Positions 52,306-60,942 of a stretch of DNA of 64,000 nucleotides are shown piece by piece. The stretch is from the NCBI RefSeq assembly GCF_016924665.1, contig NZ_JAFFJT010000023.1, positions 124,001 to 188,000 of the forward strand, given 5' to 3'. Within the stretch, counting starts at the first letter, position 1. Each line of letters begins with the position of its first letter. Made by a program: the position numbers and the translations under genes. The notes below the pieces were generated by a model. That model was not told the origin of the DNA. It made no database searches and worked only from the letters and a program-made list of their open reading frames with translations. Source of the DNA: Nocardioides sp. SYSU D00038 (lineage in GTDB: Bacteria; Actinomycetota; Actinomycetes; Propionibacteriales; Nocardioidaceae).

Positions 52306-54546
52306 GTGGCGACAGTTCTCTACCGGCTCGGACGGTGGGCCTTCCGACGACGGCGGCTCGTGGCGGGTCTCTGGCTGGTGGCGGTGGTGCTCGGCGCGGT
52401 GGCCGCCGCGACGGCGCCGTCCGCCGACGAGGAGGACCTGTCCATGCCCGGCACGGAGTCGCAGGAGGCGTTCGACCTCCTCGACGAGCGGTTCCCGCAG
52501 GGCGGCTCGCAGGGCGCCGAGGCGCGGCTGGTGTTCCAGGCTCCCGACGGTCAGCGGGTGACGGCCGGCGAGCACCGCGCGACCATCGAGGAGACCCTCG
52601 GCTCCCTCGACGGCAGCGACCAGGTCGCCTCGGTGACCGATCCCTACGAGGAGGGAGCGGTCAGCGACGACGGCACGATCGCCTACTCCACGATCGCCTA
52701 CACCGCGGACGCCGTCGACCTGACCGAGCCCACCCGCAGCGACCTCGAGGACGCCGCGGACCGGGCCCGGGACGCCGGGCTCGTCGTCGAGATCGGCGGC
52801 TCGGCCCTCGACGCGGAGGTGGCGCTGGGGGGCACCACGGAGCTGGTCGGCGTCGCCGTCGCGGGCGTGGTGCTGGTCGTGACGCTCGGCTCGCTCGTGG
52901 CGGCCGGCCTCTCGCTGCTGACCGCGTTCTCGGGCGTCGTCATCACGCTCGGCACGGTCTCCGCGCTGGCCGGCCCGCTCGGCCTGACCGACACCGTGTC
53001 GATCCTGGCGCTGATGCTGGGGCTGGCCGTCGGCATCGACTACGGCCTGTTCGTCACCTCCCGGTTCCGGGACGAGCGGGCTCGGGGCAGCTCGCCCGAG
53101 GAGGCCGCCGGGCTGGCGGTCGGCACCGCGGGGTCGGCCGTGGTCTTCGCCGGCGCCACGGTGGTCATCGCCCTCGCCGGGCTCGCGGTGGTCGGCATCC
53201 CCGAGCTCACCAAGATGGGGCTGGCCGGCGCCGGCGCCGTGGCGCTGGCGGTGCTCGTCGCGCTGACGCTGGTGCCGGCGCTGCTCGGCGCCTTCGGACG
53301 CCGGGTGCTGTCGCGCAGGGCACGCAGGTCGGGGACGGAGGACGTAGCCGGCGCGGACGCCGCGCCCCGGGCCGAGCGGCCCGGTCTCGCCACCCGCTGG
53401 GCGCGGTTCGTGCTGCGCCGCCCGGTGGCCGTGCTGCTGGCCGCCGGGCTCGGCCTGGGTGTCGTGGCCGCGCCGGCGTTCGCGCTCGAGCTCGGGCTGC
53501 CGGGCGACGAGTCCAAGCCGGTGGAGACCACTCAGCGACGGGCCTACGACCTGCTCGCCGACGGCTTCGGCCCGGGCTTCAACGGTCCCCTGACCGTCGT
53601 GGTCGACACCGCGGGGTCCGGCGACGGCCCCGCGACGACCGACTCGGTCGCGGAGACCCTGCGCGGGCTCGAGGGCGTCGCGTCGGTCACCGGACCCGTG
53701 CTCGACGAGAGCGGCGACACCGCGCTGCTCACCGCCGTCCCGAGCACCGCGCCGAGCAGCAGCGAGACCAAGGACCTCGTGCACGACATCCGCGACGCGG
53801 TCGCGGGGGTCGAGGCCGACACCGGCGCCCAGGTGCTGGTGACGGGCACCACCGCCCTGAACATCGACATCTCCGGCGCCATGGCCGACGCGCTGCTCCC
53901 CTACCTCGGCGTGGTGATCGGGCTCGCGGTGCTGCTCCTCATGGTGGTGTTCCGCTCGGTGCTGGTGCCGGTCAAGGCGGCGCTGGGGTTCCTGCTGTCG
54001 GTGGGGGCGGCGTTCGGCGTCCTGGTCGCGGTCTTCCAGTGGGGCTGGGGCGCGGACCTGATCGGCATCGAGCAGACCGGGCCGGTGATGTCGCTGATGC
54101 CGATCCTGATCATCGGGATCGTCTTCGGCCTCGCGATGGACTACGAGGTCTTCCTCTTCACCCGGGTGCGCGAGGCGCACGTGCACGGGGCGACGCCGGA
54201 CGAGGCGCTGGTGCACGGCTTCCGGCACAGCGGGCGGGTGGTCGCGGCCGCCGCGATCATCATGGTCAGCGTCTTCGCCGGGTTCATCGGCATCCACAGC
54301 CCCACGATCCAGACGATGGGCGTCGGGCTGGCGTTCGCGGTGGCCTTCGACGCCTTCGTGGTGCGGATGGCGATCGCGCCCGCGGTGCTGGCGCTGCTCG
54401 GCCACCGGGCGTGGTGGCTGCCGCGTATCCTGAGCCGCGTGCTGCCGGCCGTGGACGTCGAGGGCGAGGCCCTGCGCAGGCCCGTCCCCGGCCCGGCCCC
54501 CGCCGACCGGCCCGACCCCACCGCACCGCGACACCCGGTCGGCTGA
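52306..54546 (+). CDS. MMPL/RND-family membrane transporter (second)
   Basis: A 746-residue MMPL exporter with twelve predicted TM helices in two repeats. TM1 is near residues 19-37 (LVAGLWLVAVVLGAVAAAT). Conserved TM4/TM10 segments are GIDYGLFVTSRFRDE and AMDYEVFLFTRVREAHVHG. GTG 52306 is used, with GGAG about 10 bases upstream. It is followed by its own kinase (9 bp) and regulator, in the same gene order as the set at 3787-7721 but on the other strand. Likely exports a lipid or lipophilic compound; substrate unknown. Confidence 0.92.
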   Translation: MATVLYRLGRWAFRRRRLVAGLWLVAVVLGAVAAATAPSADEEDLSMPGTESQEAFDLLDERFPQGGSQGAEARLVFQAPDGQRVTAGEHRATIEETLGSLDGSDQVASVTDPYEEGAVSDDGTIAYSTIAYTADAVDLTEPTRSDLEDAADRARDAGLVVEIGGSALDAEVALGGTTELVGVAVAGVVLVVTLGSLVAAGLSLLTAFSGVVITLGTVSALAGPLGLTDTVSILALMLGLAVGIDYGLFVTSRFRDERARGSSPEEAAGLAVGTAGSAVVFAGATVVIALAGLAVVGIPELTKMGLAGAGAVALAVLVALTLVPALLGAFGRRVLSRRARRSGTEDVAGADAAPRAERPGLATRWARFVLRRPVAVLLAAGLGLGVVAAPAFALELGLPGDESKPVETTQRRAYDLLADGFGPGFNGPLTVVVDTAGSGDGPATTDSVAETLRGLEGVASVTGPVLDESGDTALLTAVPSTAPSSSETKDLVHDIRDAVAGVEADTGAQVLVTGTTALNIDISGAMADALLPYLGVVIGLAVLLLMVVFRSVLVPVKAALGFLLSVGAAFGVLVAVFQWGWGADLIGIEQTGPVMSLMPILIIGIVFGLAMDYEVFLFTRVREAHVHGATPDEALVHGFRHSGRVVAAAAIIMVSVFAGFIGIHSPTIQTMGVGLAFAVAFDAFVVRMAIAPAVLALLGHRAWWLPRILSRVLPAVDVEGEALRRPVPGPAPADRPDPTAPRHPVG

Positions 54547-54555
54547 CGAACCGGC

Positions 54556-55794
54556 ATGACCGACCCGACCGCCTTCCTCCCGCCGTCGCCTCCCTCGCGG
54601 TGGCGGGAGGGAGCCGTCGTGGCGACCACGTTCGCGCTGTGCCTGCTCGGCGGGGTGGTGCAGGTCGACGACACGCTGGCGCCACCAGCGCCGGCGGCCT
54701 ACCTCGTCGCGGCCCTCTCGTGCCTGCCCCTCCCGGCCCGCCACCGAGCACCTCTCCTCGCGCTGGCGGCCACCACCGCGTGCGGCCTGCTGGTCGCGCC
54801 GCTCGACCTGCTGCTCACCCCCCTCATCATCGCCCCGGCCGTGGTCGCGGCCCACACGGTGGGCCTGCGCGCCGAGCGGCGCACGGCGACCGTGGCGCTG
54901 CTCGCCTCCGCGGGAGTGCTGGTGGTCTTCACGTTGCTGGTGGAGAGCCTGTCGTGGCCGGACGTGAGCCGCCTGGGCGTGGTGGCGGCGTTCCCGCTCG
55001 TGGCCGGCGTCCTGGGGCACTCGACCCAGAACCGGCGGGCGTACCTCGCCGCGGTCGAGGAGCGGGCGCTGCGTGCCGAGCGGAGCCGCGACAGCGAGGC
55101 TCGGCAGCGGGTCGCCGAGGAGCGGGTGCGGATCGCGCGCGAGCTGCACGACCTGGTGGCCCACCAGATCACGCTGGCCAACGCCCAGGCCACGGTCGCG
55201 GCACACGTCCTCGACTCCCGTCCCGACCAGACCCGCCGAAGCCTCGAGCAGCTGGTCGAGACCACCGCCGACGCGCTCGACGACCTGCGAGCAACCGTCG
55301 GGCTGTTGCGCCAGACCGGCGACGCCGCCGCGTCCGCTGAGCCGGCACCGGGACTGTCGCGGCTGCCGACGCTGCTGGAGTCGTTCGAGCGAGCCGGCCT
55401 GGTGGTGTCGGTGCACCAGGAGGGTCCCGCCCGGCCGCTGCCCCCGGGGGTCGACCTCACGGCCTACCGCATCATCCAGGAGGCGCTGACCAACGTGACC
55501 AAGCACGCCGGCGACCGCACCGCCCGGGTCGGGCTGGTCTGGCACCGCGACCGCCTCGTCATCACGGTCGCCGACGACGGTGACGGCGCCCGGGTCGCAC
55601 CGGGCCCATCCCCGGCCGACCGCTCGCCCGGCTACGGCCTGATCGGCATGCGCGAGCGCGCCGCCGCGGTCGGCGGGGAGCTCTCGGCGGGCCGTCGGCC
55701 CGAGGGCGGCTTCCTGGTCTCCACCCAGCTGCCCCTGCCTCCCGCCCGGGCCGGTGCGGCGGCGTACGACCCCGAGGGGGGCGACGGCTCGTGA
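54556..55794 (+). CDS. NarL-type sensor histidine kinase (second)
   Basis: A 412-residue membrane kinase with five or six hydrophobic segments up to residue ~155 and no large extracytoplasmic domain. A short coiled-coil linker (RALRAERSRDSEARQRVAEERVR) leads to the H-box RELHDLVAHQITLANAQATVAAH with H198. The HATPase domain has RIIQEALTNVTKHA, DDGDGAR and GYGLIGMRER. It overlaps the regulator by 4 bp (GTGA). The H-box is closely similar to that of the kinase at 4428-5603 (both have ELHD..AH...AN.QA.VAAH), so the two sets are paralogues. Confidence 0.93.
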   Translation: MTDPTAFLPPSPPSRWREGAVVATTFALCLLGGVVQVDDTLAPPAPAAYLVAALSCLPLPARHRAPLLALAATTACGLLVAPLDLLLTPLIIAPAVVAAHTVGLRAERRTATVALLASAGVLVVFTLLVESLSWPDVSRLGVVAAFPLVAGVLGHSTQNRRAYLAAVEERALRAERSRDSEARQRVAEERVRIARELHDLVAHQITLANAQATVAAHVLDSRPDQTRRSLEQLVETTADALDDLRATVGLLRQTGDAAASAEPAPGLSRLPTLLESFERAGLVVSVHQEGPARPLPPGVDLTAYRIIQEALTNVTKHAGDRTARVGLVWHRDRLVITVADDGDGARVAPGPSPADRSPGYGLIGMRERAAAVGGELSAGRRPEGGFLVSTQLPLPPARAGAAAYDPEGGDGS

Positions 55795-56510
55795 CCGTGC
55801 GGGTGCTGCTGGCCGACGACCAGGCGCTGCTGCGCGAGGCCTTCGGGACACTGCTCGACACCGCCGCCGACCTGACGGTCGTCGGCGAGGCCGGCGACGG
55901 CGCCGAGGCGGTGCGGCTCACCCGCGAGCTGCGGCCCGACGTGGTGGTCATGGACATCCGGATGCCCGACGTCGACGGGCTCACCGCCACCGCCGAGATC
56001 TGCGCCGACCCCGACCTCCGGGACACCCGGATCCTGGTGCTCACCACCTACGAGACCGACGAGCACGTCGCGCAGGCGCTCCGGGCCGGGGCGAGCGGCT
56101 TCATCGGCAAGGGCGTCGGCGCCGAGGACCTGCGCCACGCCGTGCGGACCGTCGCCGCCGGCGACACCCTCCTCTCGCCCACCGCCACCCGATCGGTGGT
56201 GGCCCGCTTCCTGGCGACCCCGGCGGACGCCCTGCCCCACCGTCCCGAGCAGCTCGAGGTGCTGACCCCCCGCGAGCGCGAGATGGTCGCGATGGTCGCC
56301 ACCGGCCTGTCCAACCACGAGATCGCCGAGCGGACGTTCCTCAGCCCGTTCACCGTCCGCGCCCACGTGCAGCGCGCGATGACCAAGCTGCACGCCCGCG
56401 ACCGGGCCCAGCTCGTGGTGATCGCCTACCGCACCGGCCTGGTCCGGGCGACGCCTGACGACGGACGCACCGATGAGTCGAACGCGGTGCCCGGGTCGGA
56501 CCTGCCATGA
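55791..56510 (+). CDS. NarL/LuxR-family response regulator (second)
   Basis: A 239-residue regulator: receiver domain with D9/D10, phospho-acceptor D55 (VVMDIRMPD), and a LuxR helix-turn-helix (LTPREREMVAMVATGLSNHEIA). GTG 55791 overlaps the kinase stop (GTGA), and its ATGA end overlaps the reductase gene. The C-terminal ~25 residues after the HTH (DDGRTDESNAVPGSDLP) are acidic and likely disordered. It likely controls the MMPL gene upstream. It is paralogous to the regulator at 3787-4431. Confidence 0.94.
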   Translation: MTVRVLLADDQALLREAFGTLLDTAADLTVVGEAGDGAEAVRLTRELRPDVVVMDIRMPDVDGLTATAEICADPDLRDTRILVLTTYETDEHVAQALRAGASGFIGKGVGAEDLRHAVRTVAAGDTLLSPTATRSVVARFLATPADALPHRPEQLEVLTPREREMVAMVATGLSNHEIAERTFLSPFTVRAHVQRAMTKLHARDRAQLVVIAYRTGLVRATPDDGRTDESNAVPGSDLP

Positions 56511-57118
56511 CGCTCACCACCGCCCAGCTCACCATCTCCCTCGACGGCTTCCTCGCCGGGCCCGACCAGACCCTCGACCAGCCGCTCGGTCTCGGTGGCG
56601 AGGCCATGCACGGCTGGATGTTCGCCGACGAGCGCACCGAGGTCGACGAGAGGTGGCGGGAGCACCTGGCCCGGCCTCGCGACGCCTACGTGATGGGTCG
56701 CAACATGTTCGGGCCGGTGCGCGGCCCGTGGTCGTCCTACGACGGCGAGTGGCGCGGCTGGTGGGGCGAGGAGCCGCCGTACCACGCCCCGGTCTTCGTG
56801 CTCACCCACCACGAGCACGAGCCGATCGAGATGGCCGGAGGCACGACGTTCCACTTCGTGACCGACGGGTTCGACGCCGCCCTGGCCCGGGCCCGCTCGG
56901 TGGGGAACGGCGACGTGCTGGTCGCGGGCGGCGCCTCGGTCGTGCGCCAGGCCCTCGCGGCCGGGGAGCTCGACGAGCTGCGGCTCGAGATCGCCCCGGT
57001 GCTGCTGGGCACGGGCGAGCGGATCTTCGACCCGACCACCATGGCGAACGGGCTGGAGGTCCTCGCCGCGGAGCACTCCCCCCTGGCCACCCACGTCCAC
57101 TACCGCGTGGTGCGCTGA
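56507..57118 (+). CDS. RibD C-terminal/dihydrofolate reductase-like protein
   Basis: A 203-residue reductase-fold protein: SLDGFLAGPDQ at the start, YVMGRNMFGP, FVLTHHEHEP and the NADPH-binding VLVAGGASVVRQALAAGELDELRLEIAPVLLGTGERIF. This is the pyrimidine reductase/dihydrofolate reductase-like family common in actinobacteria, many members of which have no assigned substrate. It overlaps the response-regulator gene by 4 bp (ATGA) and so is part of the MMPL/two-component transcript, though no functional link is obvious. Confidence 0.88.
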   Translation: MTLTTAQLTISLDGFLAGPDQTLDQPLGLGGEAMHGWMFADERTEVDERWREHLARPRDAYVMGRNMFGPVRGPWSSYDGEWRGWWGEEPPYHAPVFVLTHHEHEPIEMAGGTTFHFVTDGFDAALARARSVGNGDVLVAGGASVVRQALAAGELDELRLEIAPVLLGTGERIFDPTTMANGLEVLAAEHSPLATHVHYRVVR

Positions 57119-57172
57119 GCGGTCCGAGACACGCGGACTGCTGGGCCGGCCGGCCACGCAGCCATCACACTG

Positions 57173-58045
57173 GTGCCCGTGCCGATCCCGCCGTCCGCCC
57201 GCCTCACCTCGATCCACCGGTTCCCGGTCAAGTCCTGCCGGGGCGAGTCCCTGGAGTCGGCCGTGGTCGAGCCGTGGGGCCTGGCGGGCGACCGGCGCTG
57301 GATGCTCGTCGACGACGACGGGGTGGTCGTCACCGCGCGGACCCTGAACCGGCTGGTGCTCGTGCACCCCGAGCTCACCGCGACGGGGCTCCGGCTCACC
57401 GCCCCCGGCGTGCCCGCGCTCGACGTGCCGATGCCGGGACCCGCCGAGCAGGTCCCGGTGCGGGTCTGGCGCTCGGAGCTGACGGCGGCCGCCACCGGGC
57501 CCGAGGTGGGCGCCTGGTTCGGCGAGGCGGTCGGGGCGGCCGTGCGCCTCGTGCACCTCGACGACCCGACCCGTCGGCCCACCAACCCCGACTTCAGCGG
57601 GCCACACGACCGGGTCTCCTTCGCCGACGGCTATCCCCTGCTGCTCGCGACCGAGGAGTCGCTGGCCGCGCTCGACGCCGTCGTGCGGGCGAGGTCGCCG
57701 GAGCGGGAGCCGCTGCCGATGGCCCGGTTCCGGCCCAACGTCGTGGTGTCGGGCGCAGAGCCGTGGGCCGAGGACGACTGGCGGCGGATCCGGATCGGCG
57801 ACGCCGTCTTCCGGGCCGTCAAGGGCTGCGACCGCTGCGTGATGACCACGATCGACCCCGACACGGCCGTGCGCGAGAAGGAGCCGATCGCCTCGCTGGC
57901 GCGCGTCCGGCGCTGGGACGGCGCCACCTGGTTCGGCGTCAACCTCGTGCCCGACACCCCGGGGGCCACGCTCCGGGTGGGCGACCCGCTCGAGGTGCTC
58001 GAGGCGGTGCCGCCGGGCGGCGGGCCGGTGCGACCGGCCCGCTGA
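57173..58045 (+). CDS. MOSC-domain protein (YcbX/mARC-like)
   Basis: A 290-residue protein with an N-terminal beta-barrel (residues ~8-120, HRFPVKSCRGES...GLAGDRRWMLVD) and a MOSC domain (~145-280). The key cysteine is in AVKGCDRCVMTTIDPDT, where molybdenum or sulfur is bound in this family, and PMARFRPNVVVSG precedes it. Relatives take part in molybdenum-cofactor-dependent reduction of N-hydroxylated compounds. GTG 57173 is used; GTG 57179 is a close alternative. It is monocistronic, 54 bp after the reductase gene and convergent with the next gene. Confidence 0.9.
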   Translation: MPVPIPPSARLTSIHRFPVKSCRGESLESAVVEPWGLAGDRRWMLVDDDGVVVTARTLNRLVLVHPELTATGLRLTAPGVPALDVPMPGPAEQVPVRVWRSELTAAATGPEVGAWFGEAVGAAVRLVHLDDPTRRPTNPDFSGPHDRVSFADGYPLLLATEESLAALDAVVRARSPEREPLPMARFRPNVVVSGAEPWAEDDWRRIRIGDAVFRAVKGCDRCVMTTIDPDTAVREKEPIASLARVRRWDGATWFGVNLVPDTPGATLRVGDPLEVLEAVPPGGGPVRPAR

Positions 58046-58084
58046 CCGCCCAGCGCCGGGAGCGGTCCGCGTGCCCCGCGGGCC

Positions 58085-58103
58085 CGCGGGACGACGTCCC
58101 GCG
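58085..58103. terminator. Hairpin between convergent genes
   Basis: Perfect 8-bp arms CGCGGGAC / GTCCCGCG with a 3-base loop lie between the MOSC gene (plus) and the secreted protein gene (minus). There is no T tract, but the position fits a bidirectional terminator. Confidence 0.55.
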
Positions 58104-58116
58104 AGCCGGCGAGGGG

Positions 58117-60783
58117 CTACCGCTTCTTCTTGGCCTTCGCGACCTTGATCCGCGCGGTGGTCGAGGCCCGCTCGGAGAGCGCGTCGCCCAGGTAGCTGAT
58201 CGTGGCGCGCACGGTGCCGGGCTTCTTGAACTTCGCCAGCCTGATCGTCACCGCGCCGCTGCGCAGCGTGCCGGCGTAGGTCTTGGCGCCGATCCTGACG
58301 GTGACCCGGCCGCTCGGCGTGACGCCGGTGGCGCGCACCGAGACCACCACCTTCGCCGCGGTCTTCTTGGCCACGACCTTGCGGGGCTGGACCTTGGCGG
58401 TGACGGTGGGCGCGACCTTCCGGACCACCACGGTCGCGGGCCCGCTCTGGCTGGGCAGCGCGGTGGCGCTGCCGAGGTAGCGGGCGGTGACGGTGCGGTT
58501 GCCCACGGTCGGGAACGGGCCCACGGTCCCGGTGGCCCTGCCGTCGACGAGCGTGAGCGTGGCGACCTTGTCGGCGCCGACCAGCAGCTCGACCTGGCCG
58601 GTCGGCGGGCCACCGGCAGCGGCGACCGAGACCGAGACCGTGGCCTTGTCGCGCCGCACGGTCACGGTGCCGGGAGCCACGGTGAGCGAGGTGGTCGAGT
58701 CGCCGGCGACGACGATGGGCACCTCGACCGTGGTGCCGGTGACGTCGCCCACGATCCGCACGGTCGCGGCACCGGGCGGCGTGCCTGCAGGGACGGTGGT
58801 GCGGACCTGCGCCCGGCCGGTCTCGTCGGTCGCCTGGGCGTCGACGGTGTTGTCGACGTCGAACTCGCCGAGCGGCTCGCCGTCGAGCGTCACCGCCACC
58901 GAGGTGTCCCGCGGGTCGGACTCGCCCGAGAAGGCGAGCGACGACAGGTCGAGCGCGAGCTCGTCGCCCGCGGCGTACGACGCGGGCGCGCCGCCGGGGA
59001 ACGCGACGCCGACCGAGTGCTGGCGGGGGTCGACCGCCAGCGGCTCGCCGCCGTCGGTCGCCGTCTGCACGAGGTCGGCCAGCGCGGCCAGGCCGGTGCG
59101 GCCGGTGTCCTGGCGGTCGGTGCCCTGGCTGAAGATCCGGAAGTTGACCCCGCCGTCGGCCAGCGTCTTCGGCACGGTGACGGAGTAGGAGGCGGTCGGC
59201 ACGAGCGGCGTGCCGTCGAGCCAGATCTGCTGCACCCGCGAGCCCTCCGGCCCGGTCGGGTCGTAGGTGTAGGTGAACCCGGCCGACGTGCCGAGCCGCT
59301 GGAAGGCGACGGCGGGCACGGTGCCGCCGGCGGTGCGCTGCCACTGCTGCTCCAGCACGGTGCGCACCTGGGCCCCGGTGAGCTTCATCGTCACGAGCGT
59401 GTCGGCCGAGGGGAGCACCGGCGCGGCCTGCGCGTGGGTCAGGGTCGCGGGGTAGCCGCCGGGGGTGCCGCGCAGGTCGGCGCCCAGCGCGCCCGGGTGG
59501 ACGAACGAGATCTGCGCGGGCGTCGCGGTGGCCCGGCGCTGCGCCTCGGCCACCAGGTTCCCGAGCGTGGACTCGCCACCGGGGTTGACCGTGGCCCCGC
59601 CGGCGAGGGTGGCCCGGGTGAACGGCGCCGCGAGCCGCCCGAGGTCGACCCCGGGCCGCAGCCGCACGCTGCGGAAGTCGACCGCGGGGGCACCGGAGCG
59701 GTTCTCGAGCCCGACGAAGCCGTTCGCCGGCGCGGCGCCGGCCCGGTCGAGGGAGTTGACCAGCACGCCGTTGAGGCGCACCCAGACCTGGGTCGCGGTG
59801 ACCTGGATCGTGTAGGTGTTCCACTGGCCGAGCGGCTTGACCACCGCCGCGACCTTGGCGGCGTCCGCGCTCTTGGTGGCTCCTCCCATGGTCACGATGG
59901 CGCCGGTGTCGGCGCCGATCGGGATGCGGTAGCCGTCGCCCGGGGTGCCGCTGCGGCTGCTGGACCCGACGTAGACCCCCGAGTGGTCGTTGTTGCCGGC
60001 GCGCCGCCAGTCGACCTCGAGGGTGTACGGCGCGGTCTGCTGCGTGGTGAACCAGGTGGCGCCCTGGCCCCGGAAGCCGCGGATCGAGCAGTCGACCCGG
60101 CGACCGAAGCCGCCGCTGCCCGCCTTGCGCCAGCCGTCGAAGGTCGCGAACGTGCCGTCGAACAGGCTGGTCCAGCCCGCCGGGGGCAGGATCGCCGCGG
60201 CGAGGCAGGTGTCGTCGGCGAGCGAGCCGCCGACCTGGATGGCGTCGAAGTTGAGGCGGCAGAAGTCGATGCTGCGGTCGCAGGAGATCGCGATGGTGTT
60301 GGCGCCCTGGTCGAGGCTCACGTACTCCTCGGTGAACCGCCAGGTTTCCCAGTCCTCAAAGCTGGTCATCGGCAGGCTCATCTGCTGGCGGTCGCCGTTG
60401 ACGACCAGGCCCATCGAACGGGTGACGTTCTCACCGGCGCCCAGCGGGCCGGCGGCGTAGCGCACGTAGACCGGGTAGACCCCGGCCTCGGGCGCGTTGA
60501 CGGTCATCGTCGACGTCATCCCGGTCTCGCGGAACGTGTAGGAGCCGGTGCCGGAGAAGTTGCCGTGGTCGCCGGAGTTCAGCGCCGGCCCGCCGCTGAT
60601 GACGCCGTCCTCGACCTCCACCCAGGCGATGACGTCCTCGCCCGCGGCGGACGCCGGGGCCGCGGTGGTGGCCCCGAGCACCGTCCCCGACACGGCCAGG
60701 CTCGCGACCAGCGCGACCAGGCGGGTCGCCCTCCGGCGCAGGTGTGGGGGGCGGGGACGGGCAGACCTGCGCGACTCGTTCAA
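58117..60783 (-). CDS. Secreted protein: CBM6-like, DUF1080 and 5'-nucleotidase C-terminal domains
   Basis: An 888-residue exported protein. After a signal peptide (residues ~18-47) come: a CBM6/35-like domain (~50-185, YVRYAAGPLGAG...DAIQVGG); a DUF1080/3-keto-glycoside hydrolase-type lectin-like fold (~205-375, GWTSLFDGTFATFDGWRKAG...YTIQVTATQVWVRLNG); and a 5'-nucleotidase C-terminal domain (~380-610, ESTLGNLVAEAQRRA...MKLTGAQVRTVLEQQW). Three Ig-like domains and a lysine/arginine end follow. The metallophosphatase domain that normally precedes a 5'-nucleotidase C-terminal domain is absent, so it is probably a binding protein, not a nucleotidase. ATG 60783 with promoter at 60847-60875. Confidence 0.87.
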   Translation of the reverse strand: MNESRRSARPRPPHLRRRATRLVALVASLAVSGTVLGATTAAPASAAGEDVIAWVEVEDGVISGGPALNSGDHGNFSGTGSYTFRETGMTSTMTVNAPEAGVYPVYVRYAAGPLGAGENVTRSMGLVVNGDRQQMSLPMTSFEDWETWRFTEEYVSLDQGANTIAISCDRSIDFCRLNFDAIQVGGSLADDTCLAAAILPPAGWTSLFDGTFATFDGWRKAGSGGFGRRVDCSIRGFRGQGATWFTTQQTAPYTLEVDWRRAGNNDHSGVYVGSSSRSGTPGDGYRIPIGADTGAIVTMGGATKSADAAKVAAVVKPLGQWNTYTIQVTATQVWVRLNGVLVNSLDRAGAAPANGFVGLENRSGAPAVDFRSVRLRPGVDLGRLAAPFTRATLAGGATVNPGGESTLGNLVAEAQRRATATPAQISFVHPGALGADLRGTPGGYPATLTHAQAAPVLPSADTLVTMKLTGAQVRTVLEQQWQRTAGGTVPAVAFQRLGTSAGFTYTYDPTGPEGSRVQQIWLDGTPLVPTASYSVTVPKTLADGGVNFRIFSQGTDRQDTGRTGLAALADLVQTATDGGEPLAVDPRQHSVGVAFPGGAPASYAAGDELALDLSSLAFSGESDPRDTSVAVTLDGEPLGEFDVDNTVDAQATDETGRAQVRTTVPAGTPPGAATVRIVGDVTGTTVEVPIVVAGDSTTSLTVAPGTVTVRRDKATVSVSVAAAGGPPTGQVELLVGADKVATLTLVDGRATGTVGPFPTVGNRTVTARYLGSATALPSQSGPATVVVRKVAPTVTAKVQPRKVVAKKTAAKVVVSVRATGVTPSGRVTVRIGAKTYAGTLRSGAVTIRLAKFKKPGTVRATISYLGDALSERASTTARIKVAKAKKKR

Positions 60784-60846
60784 CGGGGCTCCTGGGCTCG
60801 GTGCGGGTGCCGGAGCGGCCGGTACGGCGACGCGTCTGGCGGACCG

Positions 60847-60875
60847 AACGTATGGCGCCGGTCACACAGAGTCAA
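60847..60875 (-). promoter_or_regulatory. Promoter TTGACT-N17-TACGTT for the secreted DUF1080 protein
   Basis: On the minus strand TTGACT (60875-60870) and TACGTT (60852-60847) with a 17-bp spacer, about 65 bp upstream of ATG 60783. Two palindromes lie just upstream of its -35 (see next entry). Confidence 0.6.
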
Positions 60876-60887
60876 GAACTCCGTCCA

Positions 60888-60929
60888 TGTTCGTGAACAA
60901 GTACGACAGCAGGTTCAAGTACGTGAACC
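60888..60929. promoter_or_regulatory. Paired palindromes TGTTC-N2-GAACA and GGTTCA-N6-TGAACC
   Basis: TGTTCGTGAACA at 60888-60899 and the looser GGTTCA-AGTACG-TGAACC at 60912-60929 share the half-site GTTC/GAAC and lie between idi and the promoter of the secreted gene. Their place 13 bp upstream of a -35 suits an activator site; the binding factor is not evident. Confidence 0.45.
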
Positions 60930-60942
60930 AGCGAGGCGCTGG

